A stretch of 64,000 nt of DNA from Acinetobacter calcoaceticus (GTDB lineage Bacteria > Pseudomonadota > Gammaproteobacteria > Pseudomonadales > Moraxellaceae), in contig NZ_JADVKT010000006.1 of assembly GCF_016508255.1 (NCBI RefSeq), positions 194,352 to 258,351 on the forward strand, in the 5' to 3' direction. Of the stretch, positions 18,185 through 27,965 are shown piece by piece (position 1 is the stretch's first letter; every line of letters begins with the position of its first letter). The notes below the pieces were generated by a model. The model was not told the DNA's origin and searched no databases. It was given only the letters and a program-made list of their open reading frames with translations. A program made the translations under genes and the position numbers.

Positions 18185-19639
18185 TTATTGCTTTTTAAGT
18201 TCAGCACTTGATGGTTGATTAACCACTGTATCTGAAGAGTTCGCTTTTAAACCACCACCTAGAGTTTTGTACAACTCGATTTGGTTGTTTAAGTTTGCTT
18301 GTTGAAGCAATAACAAACCTTGTTCTGCTGAATAAGATGAACGCTGTGCATCAAGAACAGTCAGGTAACTATCAATACCTGCACGGAAGCGGGCATTTGA
18401 AAGTGTGTAGTTGCGGTTAGTTGCTTCTACCAGACGTTGCTGTGCTGTTAAACGATCACCAATATTGGCACGAGTTGCAAGCGCATCATTGACTTCACGG
18501 AACGCAGACTGAACTGATTTTTCATAATCAGACAATGCAATTTTCTGATCAGTTTCAGAAATTTTTACATTCGCACGACGTGTGCCCCAGTCAAAGATTG
18601 GCAAATCTAAGCTTGGGCCAATTGACCATGCAAAACCACCAGACTTAAATAGATCACTTAAGTCAGTTGATGCATAACCAGCTGAACCCGTTAAGCTAAT
18701 GGTTGGGAATAAACGCGCTTTTGCAGCACCAATATTCGCACCCGCAGCGCTTAAGTTATATTCAGCTGCTTTTACATCTGGACGGTTATTTAACAGGTCA
18801 CTCGGTAAGCCAGCAGTGAACACATTTTGTTGAGCAACGCGTTTTACAGGTTGTGTTGGCAACAAGTTTTGTGTAACTGGTTGACCTACTAGCAAGTTCA
18901 ACAAGTTTTGTGCTTGAGCAATTTGAGTTTTGTAGTTCGCTACATCATTACGCGCAGTTTCTACTGAAATCTGTGCCTGACGTAATGGAACTTCACTGTC
19001 GATACCCACATCAAAACGTTTTTTGTTTAGATTGTAAGAATCTTGCTGTGCTTTAAGTGTTTGCTCTGCAAGTCTTAAATTCGCTGTTGCGAACGAGTAA
19101 TTTAACCATGCTTGAGCAACTTGGCTAATCAGACTGATTTGAGTCGAATCACGCGCACTTTGTGTTGAAAGGTAACTATCTAAAGCAGCATCTTTTAGAC
19201 TACGAACACGACCCCAGAAATCAAGCTCATAAGCAGTTACACCCAAGCCTACTTGATAAGTAGAGTAGGGGTTATTCGGATCACGGCTTGGCGTAACCTG
19301 ACGAACTGCACTACCACTTGCTCCGATTGTTGGAAGCTGGTTGTTCTTCGTAATCTGATATTGCTCTTGAGCACGTTCAATATTGAGCGTTGCTTTACGT
19401 AAATCACGGTTATTGGCAAGAGCCAAGTCAATTACTTCAAGCAAACGCGGGTCAGCAAAGAACTGTTTATAGCCCTGTTCAGCAATAGATGTACCAGAAG
19501 CGCTGTTATATGCATAGCTCTGTGGAATATCGGTTTTCACGACTGGTTCTGGGCCGCGCATGCTTTGACAAGCTGCCAAAGCAAGCGCAAGTGCAGATAC
19601 CGCAATGCTACGACCTGAAATAGACCATACTTTTTGCAT
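18185..19639 (-). CDS. adeK: Outer-membrane efflux channel AdeK
   Basis: TolC/OprM-family outer-membrane channel of 484 residues, the exit duct of the AdeIJK pump. The signal peptide ends in a lipobox, LALAAC near residue 25, so it is a lipoprotein. Two structural repeats contain the long helices and strands of the family (YELDFWGRVRSLKDAALDSY; LDLPIFDWGTRRANVKISE). The ATG at 19639 overlaps the adeJ stop by one base; a GTG one codon earlier is also possible. It is the last gene of the adeIJK unit. Confidence 0.95.
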   Translation of the reverse strand: MQKVWSISGRSIAVSALALALAACQSMRGPEPVVKTDIPQSYAYNSASGTSIAEQGYKQFFADPRLLEVIDLALANNRDLRKATLNIERAQEQYQITKNNQLPTIGASGSAVRQVTPSRDPNNPYSTYQVGLGVTAYELDFWGRVRSLKDAALDSYLSTQSARDSTQISLISQVAQAWLNYSFATANLRLAEQTLKAQQDSYNLNKKRFDVGIDSEVPLRQAQISVETARNDVANYKTQIAQAQNLLNLLVGQPVTQNLLPTQPVKRVAQQNVFTAGLPSDLLNNRPDVKAAEYNLSAAGANIGAAKARLFPTISLTGSAGYASTDLSDLFKSGGFAWSIGPSLDLPIFDWGTRRANVKISETDQKIALSDYEKSVQSAFREVNDALATRANIGDRLTAQQRLVEATNRNYTLSNARFRAGIDSYLTVLDAQRSSYSAEQGLLLLQQANLNNQIELYKTLGGGLKANSSDTVVNQPSSAELKKQ

Positions 19640-22600
19640 CACGATTTATGCTCCTGAGTGTTTATGGTTTTTGGTTTGTACTTAAAGATACTACGAATCC
19701 ACACATAGAATACAGGGATAAAGAAGATACCTAAGAACGTTGCACTGAGTACGCCACCAAGTACACCGAAGCCGACTGAGTGCTGACTTCCGGCACCAGC
19801 ACCTGTTGAAAGGGCAAGTGGAAGTACACCGAAACCGAAGGCAAGGGTGGTCATGATAATTGGACGTAAACGCATTTTTGCAGCATGTAAAGTTGCATCA
19901 AGTAGGTCTTCACCTTTCTCTTGAAGCTCTTTAGCAAATTCAACGATCAAGATCGCATTTTTCGCAGAAAGACCGATTACCGCAATCATCGCTACCTGGA
20001 AGTAAATGTTATTTGAGAGATTTGGATCTCCTTTAATAATCATACCCACGTAAGTTAATACGACTGCACCAATAATACCGAGTGGTACCACCAGTAAAAC
20101 CGAGAACGGAATAGACCAGCTTTCATACAATGCAGCCAAGCAAAGGAAAACGATTAACAATGAAAGTGCATAGAGGAATGGAGCTTGAGCACCAGATTCA
20201 CGTTCTTCAAGTGATAAACCTGTCCATTCATAGTCGAAACCTTGCAAGCCCATAGATGGTAACTTGGCAACAATTTCTTCCATGGCTTTCATTGAGTCAC
20301 CAGAACTTACACCAGGTGCAGGTGTACCTTGAATGTTAACCGATGACACGCCGTTATAACGTTCAAGACGAGGAGAACCATAGGTCCATTTGCCAGTAGC
20401 AAATGCAGAGAACGGTACCATTTCACCTTTGCTATTACGTACATACCACTTGTTTAAGTCTTCAGGCATCATACGGCTACCCGAGTCACCTTGAACATAA
20501 ACTTTTTTCACACGACCACGGTCAATGAAGTCGTTAATGTATGAACCACCCCATGCAATACGCATAGTGTTGTTAATGTCTGCAATGCTAACGCCCATGG
20601 CACCAGCTTGAGCCTGATCTACATTAATTTGATACTGAGGCGTATCTTCCTGACCATTTGGACGTACACCAACAAGACGTTTATCTTGTGATGCCAAACC
20701 TAAAATCGTGTTACGTGCGGCAATCAGTTTCTCATGGCCTTGACCACTTGAATCTTTAAGCTGCAAGTTAAATCCGGCAGTTACACCTAATTCAGGCATT
20801 GCAGGAAGCTGTAATGGCATAACATATGATGCATCTTTAATGATCATGTTTAATGCCATACCACGCTTGATTAATGCACCAATTTGAGCTTCTGGTGATG
20901 TACGCTTGCTCCAGTCTTTCAACTTAACGAAGCCAATACCAGCATTTTGACCAACACCTGTGAATGAGAAACCTGAAACGGTGAAAATAGATTCCACTGT
21001 ATCTTTTTCATTCATGAAGAAATTTGTCATGGTGTCAATCACTTTACCTGTACGGTCAAGCGTTGCATTTGGTGGTAATTGAACAAGTGTCATGACCACG
21101 CCCTGATCTTCTTCTGGTAAGAATGAAGATGGGAGTTTTTGGAACAAAAACACTAATAGGCCAATTACTACAGCATAAAGTACACCAGAGAAGATTTTGC
21201 CTTTAAGCATGCGGCTAACACCATTTTGGTAGCTATGCGACATGCGGTCAAAACCGTTGTTAAATCCTCTGAAGAAACGAGCAAAAATATTATTGCTTGG
21301 TTCTTTGTTAGGATCATGCTGTTTTAAAATTGTTGCACAAAGTGCAGGGGTGAAGGTTAACGCTACAATTAACGATAAGACCATTGCTGTTACAAGGGTA
21401 ATCGAGAATTGACGATAGATCACACCAGTTGTACCACCAAAGAAAGCCATCGGTACGAATACCGCTGTCAATACGCTTGTAATACCAATTAACGCGCCAG
21501 AAATCTGTTGCATTGATCGTGAAGTGGCCGTGACCGGATCGGTATGCTCTTCACTCATAACACGTTCAACGTTTTCCACTACAACAATAGCGTCATCGAC
21601 CAGAAGACCAATTGCCAATACCATGGCGAACATGGTTAAGGTGTTAATTGAGAATCCAAAGATATTAATGACAGCAAATGTACCTAATACAACAACAGGT
21701 ACAGCAAGTGTAGGAATAATGGTTGCACGCCAGTTCTGCAAGAACAAGAACATGACAATGAACACTAAAATTACCGCTTCAATTAATGTGTGTACAACAC
21801 TTTCAATTGAAAGACGAATAAATGGAGTAGTGTCATAAGCCAGTTTGTCTTGTAGACCCGCAGGGTAGTTCTTACGTAATTCAGCTAAACGGTGTTCAAC
21901 AGCATCAGCGGTATCAAGTGCGTTAGCACCAGTTGCAATTTTAATTGCAAGACCGCCCGCAGGTTTACCATTAAACTTCGAATCGAACTGATAGTTATCA
22001 GAACCTAACTCTACACGAGCAACATCTTTTAAACGAACCTCAGCACCTGATGCTGTGTTCTTTAAGAAGATATTTTTAAATTGCTCAGGTGTTTGCAGCA
22101 AACTTTGTGCATTCACTGTTGCGTTAAGCACTTGACCTTGTACCGCTGGTGCTCCACCTAATTGACCTACAGCAACTTGTGAGTTTTGCGCTTGTAAAGC
22201 AGTCGCAATATCACTTGGCGTTAACTGATAGTTAGTTAGTTTTGCAGGGTCAAGCCAGATACGCATTGCGTATGAACCACCAAAGACCGTTACCTCACCA
22301 ACACCAGCAACACGGCTAAGTGGTTCTTTAATTGACGAGTTTACATAATCTTTAATGTCTGAGTCTGAAAGGCTATTATCTGGCGAATAGAATGCAATAA
22401 CTTGCAAGAAGCTTGCACCAGATTTTGTAACCGTTACACCTTGACGTTGAACGTCTTGAGGTAAAAGAGCAGTTGCAGATTGAAGTTTGTTTTGAACTTG
22501 AACCTGTGCAATATCTGGGTCAATACCTTGTTCAAAGTTTAATTGAATAGATGCTTGACCGTTACCCGCACTGTTAGATGAAATATAACGTAAACCATCT

Positions 22601-22815
22601 AGACCATTCATTTGTTGTTCAATGATCTGGGTTACAGTATTTTCAACAGTCTCAGCTGATGCACCAGGATAAGTTGCAGCAATTGTAACTGTTGGTGGTG
22701 CAATCGTTGGATACTGCGCAATAGGCATTTTTGTGAGCGTGAGAATACCCGCCAACATAATGACTAATGCAATCACCCACGCAAAAATGGGGCGATGAAT
22801 AAAAAATTGTGCCAT
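19639..22815 (-). CDS. adeJ: RND multidrug efflux transporter AdeJ
   Basis: Inner-membrane RND proton/drug antiporter of the HAE-1 family, 1058 residues, twelve membrane helices and two large periplasmic loops. The paired Asp of the proton relay in TM4 is visible in GLLVDDAIVVVENVER (about 405). The N-terminus MAQFFIHRPIFAWVIALVIM is typical. AdeIJK is the intrinsic broad-range pump of Acinetobacter, exporting beta-lactams, tetracyclines, quinolones and other compounds (family knowledge). The gene starts 12 bases after adeI and overlaps adeK. Confidence 0.96.
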   Translation of the reverse strand: MAQFFIHRPIFAWVIALVIMLAGILTLTKMPIAQYPTIAPPTVTIAATYPGASAETVENTVTQIIEQQMNGLDGLRYISSNSAGNGQASIQLNFEQGIDPDIAQVQVQNKLQSATALLPQDVQRQGVTVTKSGASFLQVIAFYSPDNSLSDSDIKDYVNSSIKEPLSRVAGVGEVTVFGGSYAMRIWLDPAKLTNYQLTPSDIATALQAQNSQVAVGQLGGAPAVQGQVLNATVNAQSLLQTPEQFKNIFLKNTASGAEVRLKDVARVELGSDNYQFDSKFNGKPAGGLAIKIATGANALDTADAVEHRLAELRKNYPAGLQDKLAYDTTPFIRLSIESVVHTLIEAVILVFIVMFLFLQNWRATIIPTLAVPVVVLGTFAVINIFGFSINTLTMFAMVLAIGLLVDDAIVVVENVERVMSEEHTDPVTATSRSMQQISGALIGITSVLTAVFVPMAFFGGTTGVIYRQFSITLVTAMVLSLIVALTFTPALCATILKQHDPNKEPSNNIFARFFRGFNNGFDRMSHSYQNGVSRMLKGKIFSGVLYAVVIGLLVFLFQKLPSSFLPEEDQGVVMTLVQLPPNATLDRTGKVIDTMTNFFMNEKDTVESIFTVSGFSFTGVGQNAGIGFVKLKDWSKRTSPEAQIGALIKRGMALNMIIKDASYVMPLQLPAMPELGVTAGFNLQLKDSSGQGHEKLIAARNTILGLASQDKRLVGVRPNGQEDTPQYQINVDQAQAGAMGVSIADINNTMRIAWGGSYINDFIDRGRVKKVYVQGDSGSRMMPEDLNKWYVRNSKGEMVPFSAFATGKWTYGSPRLERYNGVSSVNIQGTPAPGVSSGDSMKAMEEIVAKLPSMGLQGFDYEWTGLSLEERESGAQAPFLYALSLLIVFLCLAALYESWSIPFSVLLVVPLGIIGAVVLTYVGMIIKGDPNLSNNIYFQVAMIAVIGLSAKNAILIVEFAKELQEKGEDLLDATLHAAKMRLRPIIMTTLAFGFGVLPLALSTGAGAGSQHSVGFGVLGGVLSATFLGIFFIPVFYVWIRSIFKYKPKTINTQEHKS

Positions 22816-22827
22816 TCAATCTACCCC

Positions 22828-24078
22828 TTATGCATTTGAAGATGCTTTCTGTTCTGCTTGAGGTTTACCTGATTGAGCCGGTTTTGTAGCATTTGGAGCT
22901 GCACCTTGAGGGTTTGCTGGTTGAGCTTGGTAAGGTTTTGCTGTGACTCCTTGCCCTTCTTTAACTTTGGCAACACCATCAACAATAACTTTATCACCAG
23001 CTTTAAGACCGTTAGTCACAATCCAGTTTTGTCCTTGAACACCTGAAGTTTCAACAGGACGGCTCTCAACAGCACCTTTTGCATTAACAGTCATAGCAAT
23101 TGCTTGGCCTGTCGGTAAACGTGTAATTGCTACTTGAGGAATCAGATAAGCATTTGGAACTACACCCTGAACAATCTGTGCAGTTGTGTACATGCCTGGA
23201 AGCAACAAATGGTTCGGGTTTGAGAACACGGCACGTAAAGTAATCGTTCCTGTATCCTGATTAACAGACGCATCAGAGAAAGCTAATTGACCTTCAATCG
23301 GATACGTTGAACCATCTTCAAGTTTCAACTTCACTTTTGTGTTGTTGCTGTTGTTCAAGCTGCCTTTGCTGAGTTGTTGACGCAAGCGTAATAACTCGGC
23401 ACTAGACTGGTTAATGTCAACATAGATTGGATCTAACTGTTGAATTGTCACTAAAGGATCAGTTTGGTTTGCAGTGACTAAAGCACCAGCTGTTACAGAA
23501 GAACGTCCAGACTGACCAGAAATTGGTGAGCGAATTGTAGAATAACCAAGATCTACATTTGCATTTGTTACTTGAGCTTTCGCAGCAGAAACTTGTGCTT
23601 CGGAAACATTAACCTGACCAAGTAAGTCGTCATATTCTTGTCTTGATACAGCGTTACTCGAAACAAGTTGCTTATAACGGTTTAGCTTAGTACGTAGTGA
23701 AGCTAGATTTGCCTGTTGTTGTAAAAGTGATGCTTTTGCATTTTCAAGCGTTGCACGGTTAGTTCGTGAATCAAGTTCATATAGAGCTTGACCTTCGCGA
23801 ACATAACTTCCTTCAGAAAACAAGCGTTTTAAAATCACGCCACTTGTTTGAGGGCGAACTTCAGAAATTTGATATGCTGAAGTACGACCAGAAAGTTCAA
23901 CACTTTGTTCAACACTTTGTGGTTGAGCAACAATAACACCTACCTCAGCAGGCGGCATTTTCTGAGTAGCAGCAGCTTGCTGTTTCTCATTGGAGCCTTT
24001 GCTACAACCAACAAGTGCGATACTTGTTGCTAATGCGCAAGCAGTAAGGGCAGGAGCCCAAAGCTTAGCCGACATCAT
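22828..24078 (-). CDS. adeI: Periplasmic adaptor AdeI
   Basis: Membrane-fusion (adaptor) lipoprotein of 416 residues linking AdeJ to AdeK. The signal peptide ends at the lipobox ALVGCS near residue 25. Order: beta-barrel, lipoyl and alpha-hairpin segments (EGQALYELDSRTNRATLENA; LRTKLNRYKQLVSSNAVSRQ) and a disordered Pro/Gln/Ala tail. GAGGTGG lies before the start. An inverted repeat sits immediately upstream of that site. The gap to the upstream PAP2 gene is only 39 bases, so read-through from it is possible. Confidence 0.95.
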   Translation of the reverse strand: MMSAKLWAPALTACALATSIALVGCSKGSNEKQQAAATQKMPPAEVGVIVAQPQSVEQSVELSGRTSAYQISEVRPQTSGVILKRLFSEGSYVREGQALYELDSRTNRATLENAKASLLQQQANLASLRTKLNRYKQLVSSNAVSRQEYDDLLGQVNVSEAQVSAAKAQVTNANVDLGYSTIRSPISGQSGRSSVTAGALVTANQTDPLVTIQQLDPIYVDINQSSAELLRLRQQLSKGSLNNSNNTKVKLKLEDGSTYPIEGQLAFSDASVNQDTGTITLRAVFSNPNHLLLPGMYTTAQIVQGVVPNAYLIPQVAITRLPTGQAIAMTVNAKGAVESRPVETSGVQGQNWIVTNGLKAGDKVIVDGVAKVKEGQGVTAKPYQAQPANPQGAAPNATKPAQSGKPQAEQKASSNA

Positions 24079-24090
24079 TGTTCCACCTCG

Positions 24091-24107
24091 TTTAGATAAA
24101 ATCTAAA
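24091..24107 (-). promoter_or_regulatory. Dyad just upstream of adeI
   Basis: TTTAGAT, three bases, ATCTAAA: a perfect 7-bp dyad ending 13 bases before the adeI start and inside the 39-base gap after the PAP2 gene. It could be an operator (AdeN is the known adeIJK repressor, its gene not in this window) or an mRNA hairpin near the ribosome site. Confidence 0.45.
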
Positions 24108-24117
24108 AATATATTTG

Positions 24118-24729
24118 TTATCTATTTAACCTACTTTGTGTTTGTGATAACCAGAGCCAAAGCAGGGCAATCCAAATAAAACCTATGCCCCAACCGGCAA
24201 GTACATCTGTTGGAAAATGAACTCCAGCATACACTCTTGAAAGTCCCATGCAGATAAACCAAAAACAGGAGATCAAAATGATGTAAGGAGAGTTAATGTT
24301 GCGTTTATGACATAAAATTAATATTGCCAGACAAGCTAGTGTTGATGCATAAACACTATGTGCACTTGGGAACGATGCACCATAACTTTCGACAATATGA
24401 TATGCCTGTGGAGGCCTTGGTCGGTCAACACACCACTTGAGCAGCCAACCCATGGTGATACTGCCAATAACCCCCATGCTAATGAAAATAACAGTAATAT
24501 ATTTTTTATACCATGCTAAATATATACATACCAGAAAGGATAAAAAACATACAAAAGGCATACCACCTATACGTGCAAGAAAGATCGTAATATGGTTAAG
24601 ATAATCTGAACGATGTTCACTCAAAATTTGAACAGCGAGAAGATCCAAAGATTGAAATCTTGGTACATACAGACCAAGAATACCTAATCCTAAAAAAATA
24701 CAACCAATAAAAAGCAATATATAGGGCAT
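24118..24729 (-). CDS. PAP2-family phosphatase upstream of adeIJK
   Basis: Integral membrane phosphatase of 203 residues with about six helices and all three PAP2 motifs intact: KWCVDRPRP (about 102-110), PSAHS (about 128) and SRVYAGVHFPTD (about 168-180). Substrate is probably undecaprenyl pyrophosphate or another lipid phosphate on the periplasmic side (PgpB/BacA-like role, inferred). AAGG lies nine bases before the ATG. It is codirectional with adeIJK and only 39 bases from adeI. It is distinct from the atypical PAP2 protein at 2547. Confidence 0.88.
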   Translation of the reverse strand: MPYILLFIGCIFLGLGILGLYVPRFQSLDLLAVQILSEHRSDYLNHITIFLARIGGMPFVCFLSFLVCIYLAWYKKYITVIFISMGVIGSITMGWLLKWCVDRPRPPQAYHIVESYGASFPSAHSVYASTLACLAILILCHKRNINSPYIILISCFWFICMGLSRVYAGVHFPTDVLAGWGIGFIWIALLWLWLSQTQSRLNR

Positions 24730-24778
24730 GTATATACCTTTGCTTATTCAAGCAGTGTCCACTACTGAAAGCCGTTAA

Positions 24779-24805
24779 AAGTGTACTTGCCAGTACACTT
24801 TTTTT
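24779..24805. terminator. Hairpin between the Gcr-like gene and PAP2
   Basis: AAGTGTACT-TGCC-AGTACACTT, a perfect 9-bp stem with A and T tracts on either side. On the minus strand it lies about 110 bases after the stop of the gene at 24913 and probably ends it. Confidence 0.75.
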
Positions 24806-24912
24806 CAAGCCTGATAGACCATCGTAAATTCATTTTGAATTTTTTTTAACATTTGGAAAAACAATCACAACAAAATTGACGGAACTCACATTTTGTGTAC
24901 AAAGCAAAAAAA

Positions 24913-26973
24913 TCAATGTTCTGCTTTTTTTCCACCATTTGATTGAGTGTTTTCTTCAAGTTCTAATGGTTGTTTTGGAGGCCAGAAAAAATCACTTGGG
25001 CGAGTGAGGAAATGAGTCATTACCAATTTGGCTAAAGGTTTCCATTGTTCGAAGCGAACTCGACGTGCCCGTAGTGCCACGATAATGGTTAAGGTGAAAC
25101 TAACGAATAAGTTAGTCAGACCAATACATAATACGCCTAGAAAGGACACGATAATCAATCCGATATCTGGGCTGCCGTTAATTGTCATTAAGCCTTGAAT
25201 AAAGTTAGCTGAGGCGAAAGCAATATGACGGATATCCAAAGGTAAACCTAGAATAAAGCCTATGGTACCCATACTGCCTAGCATAATCCCGAATAAGAAG
25301 TTACCGGCTAAAGCTCCTAAGTTTCGCTCAATATATTCAGCAAAACGGTTGAGGCGATCTTGTCCAAACCAGTTTGCTAAACGGCGATGTGCTTTTAGGC
25401 GGGGACCGACTTTGCGGTAAACAGCCATGTTATCGAAGTATCCAGCAATGAGACCTGACAAAAATAAGCAAACTCCAGCGATGGCTGCATGCGGAACTGC
25501 CAAAGAGGTGAAAGGATTTAAGCTGTGCAACAAATAAGTTGCTTTAGTATGAGTTAATAAAGGCTCGTCAAGATAGAACTGCCAAGCAAAAGTAATGAGT
25601 GCAGCAGTAGGAATCGCAATTGAAATATTGCCTAAAATAGCAATGAATTGTGTTCGAATAATATTAATAATAAGGGCTGCTAACTCTGCAATTTGAGCTG
25701 TTTTAGAGCCTTTACGCTGTTGTACTGTTGCAGCGAGGGCCGCAGCAGTCATTGCAGGTTGTTTGGTTGCAACTGTGAAATGCAGAACATGAATTAGAAT
25801 GAATCCTAAAGAATAATTCATACTGAAAGTAAAGGCTTGCATGAGCGGAGCCATCGTCATTCTTGCTGCAAGAATTTTTAAAGATGCCATGCATGCAATA
25901 ATGACACCCGCTCCAGCGGCAGCCTTATACATGCCCCAGAAACCTTTTGTGTCGGTACTTACATAATGCTCACCTGTTCGGCTGGCATTTTCAGTGACTT
26001 GAAATGCAATAAGTTCACTTGTCGTACTTAATAAAGAGCGAACACTTTTTTCACTGTAGTGCGCTTTTGTTAAATCGGAAATAAGATGCCCTAAAGAAAC
26101 ATATTTTCCTTTAGTGTTATCTACAACCAAATAAAGTAGTAATTCAATTCGGTCGAGACACTGCTCAAGTAAAGATAATAAATAAGTCAAACTTAAGCTG
26201 ACACCAATTCTTTTGGTGGCACGGCGAATCTTTAAAACCACATCCCGACACTGTTCCAGCATAACAAATGCTTGTGATGCGTCCGGAGGGGAAGTAACTG
26301 CAATTTCATGTTCAGAGAGTTCTTGTTTTTTGTACTTTTCGATAAATTCAATAATTTCGCGGTTCTGAACTAAAAATGGTGATTCATATTCAGTTAATTC
26401 TGGTTGGGCATTAATAAATTCAGGATAAAGGCCAATTCCACTAATTCGATAAGATAAGACGGTAATTGCTTTAATCATTTCATTTTGAATGACAAGCTTT
26501 TCGTCTACATTACTTTGGCTTTGTCCAATAAGACTGAATAAATTTTCCCAATCTTCATCATCAATGTTATTAAGCCAAATTTTGTCACTTTCTAAATAGA
26601 AAATTCTTCCAATTAATATTTTGAGTTGGCTTGCATCTTCGATTAACGGTAAAAAATGTGCTCCGAGTCTTTGCCCCAGTTGGTTCCAGAAACCATCTAA
26701 AGACAAAATTCCGCTATCGGCATATAAGCTGACTTGCTTATAACGATTAATGAGACGTAATAAAAAAGTTTGCAGTAGAAAGGGGGCTGTAGGTGTGCGT
26801 AATAGGCTTTCAATTAAAGCCTGTATTTTTTGCTTAATCTCATCCGTATTATGAGGATCGGATGGGCGAATGTCATTGACTAACTCAATGAGTAGATTTT
26901 CGTCAATGACAGCTTGAGTATCCTCAAGCTGTTTCTGTATTTTTAAAAAATGATCTGAGAAATTTATATGCAT
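24913..26973 (-). CDS. Gcr-type 'site-specific recombinase' membrane protein
   Basis: Protein of about 686 residues of the family annotated as site-specific recombinase (Gcr). The first 340 residues are soluble and helical; from about 350 to 660 there are roughly eight to nine hydrophobic segments (for example IAILGNISIAIPTAALITFA, AAIAGVCLFLSGLIAGYF, FLFGIMLGSMGTIGFILGL). I see no serine or tyrosine recombinase catalytic motif, so the family name is doubtful for this protein. The ATG at 26973 is preferred to a TTG at 26979; the ribosome site is weak. It follows ispB by 14 bases and is probably co-transcribed with it. Confidence 0.8.
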   Translation of the reverse strand: MHINFSDHFLKIQKQLEDTQAVIDENLLIELVNDIRPSDPHNTDEIKQKIQALIESLLRTPTAPFLLQTFLLRLINRYKQVSLYADSGILSLDGFWNQLGQRLGAHFLPLIEDASQLKILIGRIFYLESDKIWLNNIDDEDWENLFSLIGQSQSNVDEKLVIQNEMIKAITVLSYRISGIGLYPEFINAQPELTEYESPFLVQNREIIEFIEKYKKQELSEHEIAVTSPPDASQAFVMLEQCRDVVLKIRRATKRIGVSLSLTYLLSLLEQCLDRIELLLYLVVDNTKGKYVSLGHLISDLTKAHYSEKSVRSLLSTTSELIAFQVTENASRTGEHYVSTDTKGFWGMYKAAAGAGVIIACMASLKILAARMTMAPLMQAFTFSMNYSLGFILIHVLHFTVATKQPAMTAAALAATVQQRKGSKTAQIAELAALIINIIRTQFIAILGNISIAIPTAALITFAWQFYLDEPLLTHTKATYLLHSLNPFTSLAVPHAAIAGVCLFLSGLIAGYFDNMAVYRKVGPRLKAHRRLANWFGQDRLNRFAEYIERNLGALAGNFLFGIMLGSMGTIGFILGLPLDIRHIAFASANFIQGLMTINGSPDIGLIIVSFLGVLCIGLTNLFVSFTLTIIVALRARRVRFEQWKPLAKLVMTHFLTRPSDFFWPPKQPLELEENTQSNGGKKAEH

Positions 26974-26987
26974 AGGCAAGATAATAT

Positions 26988-27965
26988 CTATTGTATTCGA
27001 TGTAACGCAAGCTGAGTTAAGTTAATCAAAGCCTGACGATATGGTGTATCGGGTAGCTTTGATAAAGCTTGCAGTGCGGCTTCTGTTTCTTCTTGGGCAC
27101 GTTGGTGGCAATAATCTAAAGCGCCAGACTTCTGTACAATTTCTATGATTTGAGATAATTGATCGACGCCACCAGTTGCAATACTGCGACGAAGAATCGC
27201 ATGCTCTTCATCTGTTGAGTGCGCTAATGCTGAAATTAACGGTAAAGTTGGTTTACCTTCCATTAAATCATCACCAATATTTTTACCTAATGTTTCAGCA
27301 TCTGAAGTGTAGTCTAAAATATCATCAATAATTTGGAATGCATTACCAAAATGACCGGCAAATAATCTCAATGGCTCGCGATACGTTTCTTGTCCAGCTA
27401 AAATAGCAGCGCCTTCTGTAGCGAGTTCAAACAGACGAGAAGTTTTACCGTGAATAATTTTTAAATAAGTTTCTTCTGTTGTATCGGGCTGATGTTGCGA
27501 TTGAAGTTGTAATACTTCACCTTCAGCAATTTCACATGTACCTGTTGAAAAGTCTTTCAATAAAGTCATATTGTTTAAATCGACCAGTAAATCGAAAGCA
27601 CGTGCAATGAGGAAGTCACCAACTAATACGGCTGTCTGATTGTTCCATGTCGCATTTGCTGTAGGTCGGCCACGACGAAGACCAGATTCATCTACAACAT
27701 CATCATGGACTAAGGTCGCGGTATGCAACATTTCAATGATTGCGGCCAGACGTTGTGCGTTTTGCATATTGTCGAGACCACAAGCGCGTGCTGCAAGTAA
27801 ACACATGATTGGGCGCATACGTTTTCCGCCAGCTTCAACAACATGTTTGCTGACAGACATGACTAAACCGACTTTTGAGCTAATTCCTTCATTAATCAAG
27901 TGATCCATCGCAGCAAAGTCTGAGGCAACAGGCGCAAGAATGTCTTGCTTGAAATCGATGACCAT
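26988..27965 (-). CDS. ispB: Polyprenyl (octaprenyl) diphosphate synthase
   Basis: Trans-isoprenyl diphosphate synthase of 325 residues that makes the polyprenyl tail for ubiquinone. First Asp-rich motif DDVVDES (about 84-90) followed by RRGRPTAN, and second motif DDILDYTSD (about 210), then GKPTLPLI. The start at 27965 (MVIDFKQDIL) is used because it matches the family beginning; an upstream ATG at 28001 would add 12 poorly conserved residues. It lies head to head with rplU, the usual gammaproteobacterial arrangement. Confidence 0.93.
   Translation of the reverse strand: MVIDFKQDILAPVASDFAAMDHLINEGISSKVGLVMSVSKHVVEAGGKRMRPIMCLLAARACGLDNMQNAQRLAAIIEMLHTATLVHDDVVDESGLRRGRPTANATWNNQTAVLVGDFLIARAFDLLVDLNNMTLLKDFSTGTCEIAEGEVLQLQSQHQPDTTEETYLKIIHGKTSRLFELATEGAAILAGQETYREPLRLFAGHFGNAFQIIDDILDYTSDAETLGKNIGDDLMEGKPTLPLISALAHSTDEEHAILRRSIATGGVDQLSQIIEIVQKSGALDYCHQRAQEETEAALQALSKLPDTPYRQALINLTQLALHRIQ

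Noticed and set aside
24779..24805. Hairpin as evidence of a plus-strand small RNA antisense to the PAP2 gene
   Set aside because: The simplest reading is the terminator of the minus-strand Gcr-like gene; no plus-strand promoter stood out.
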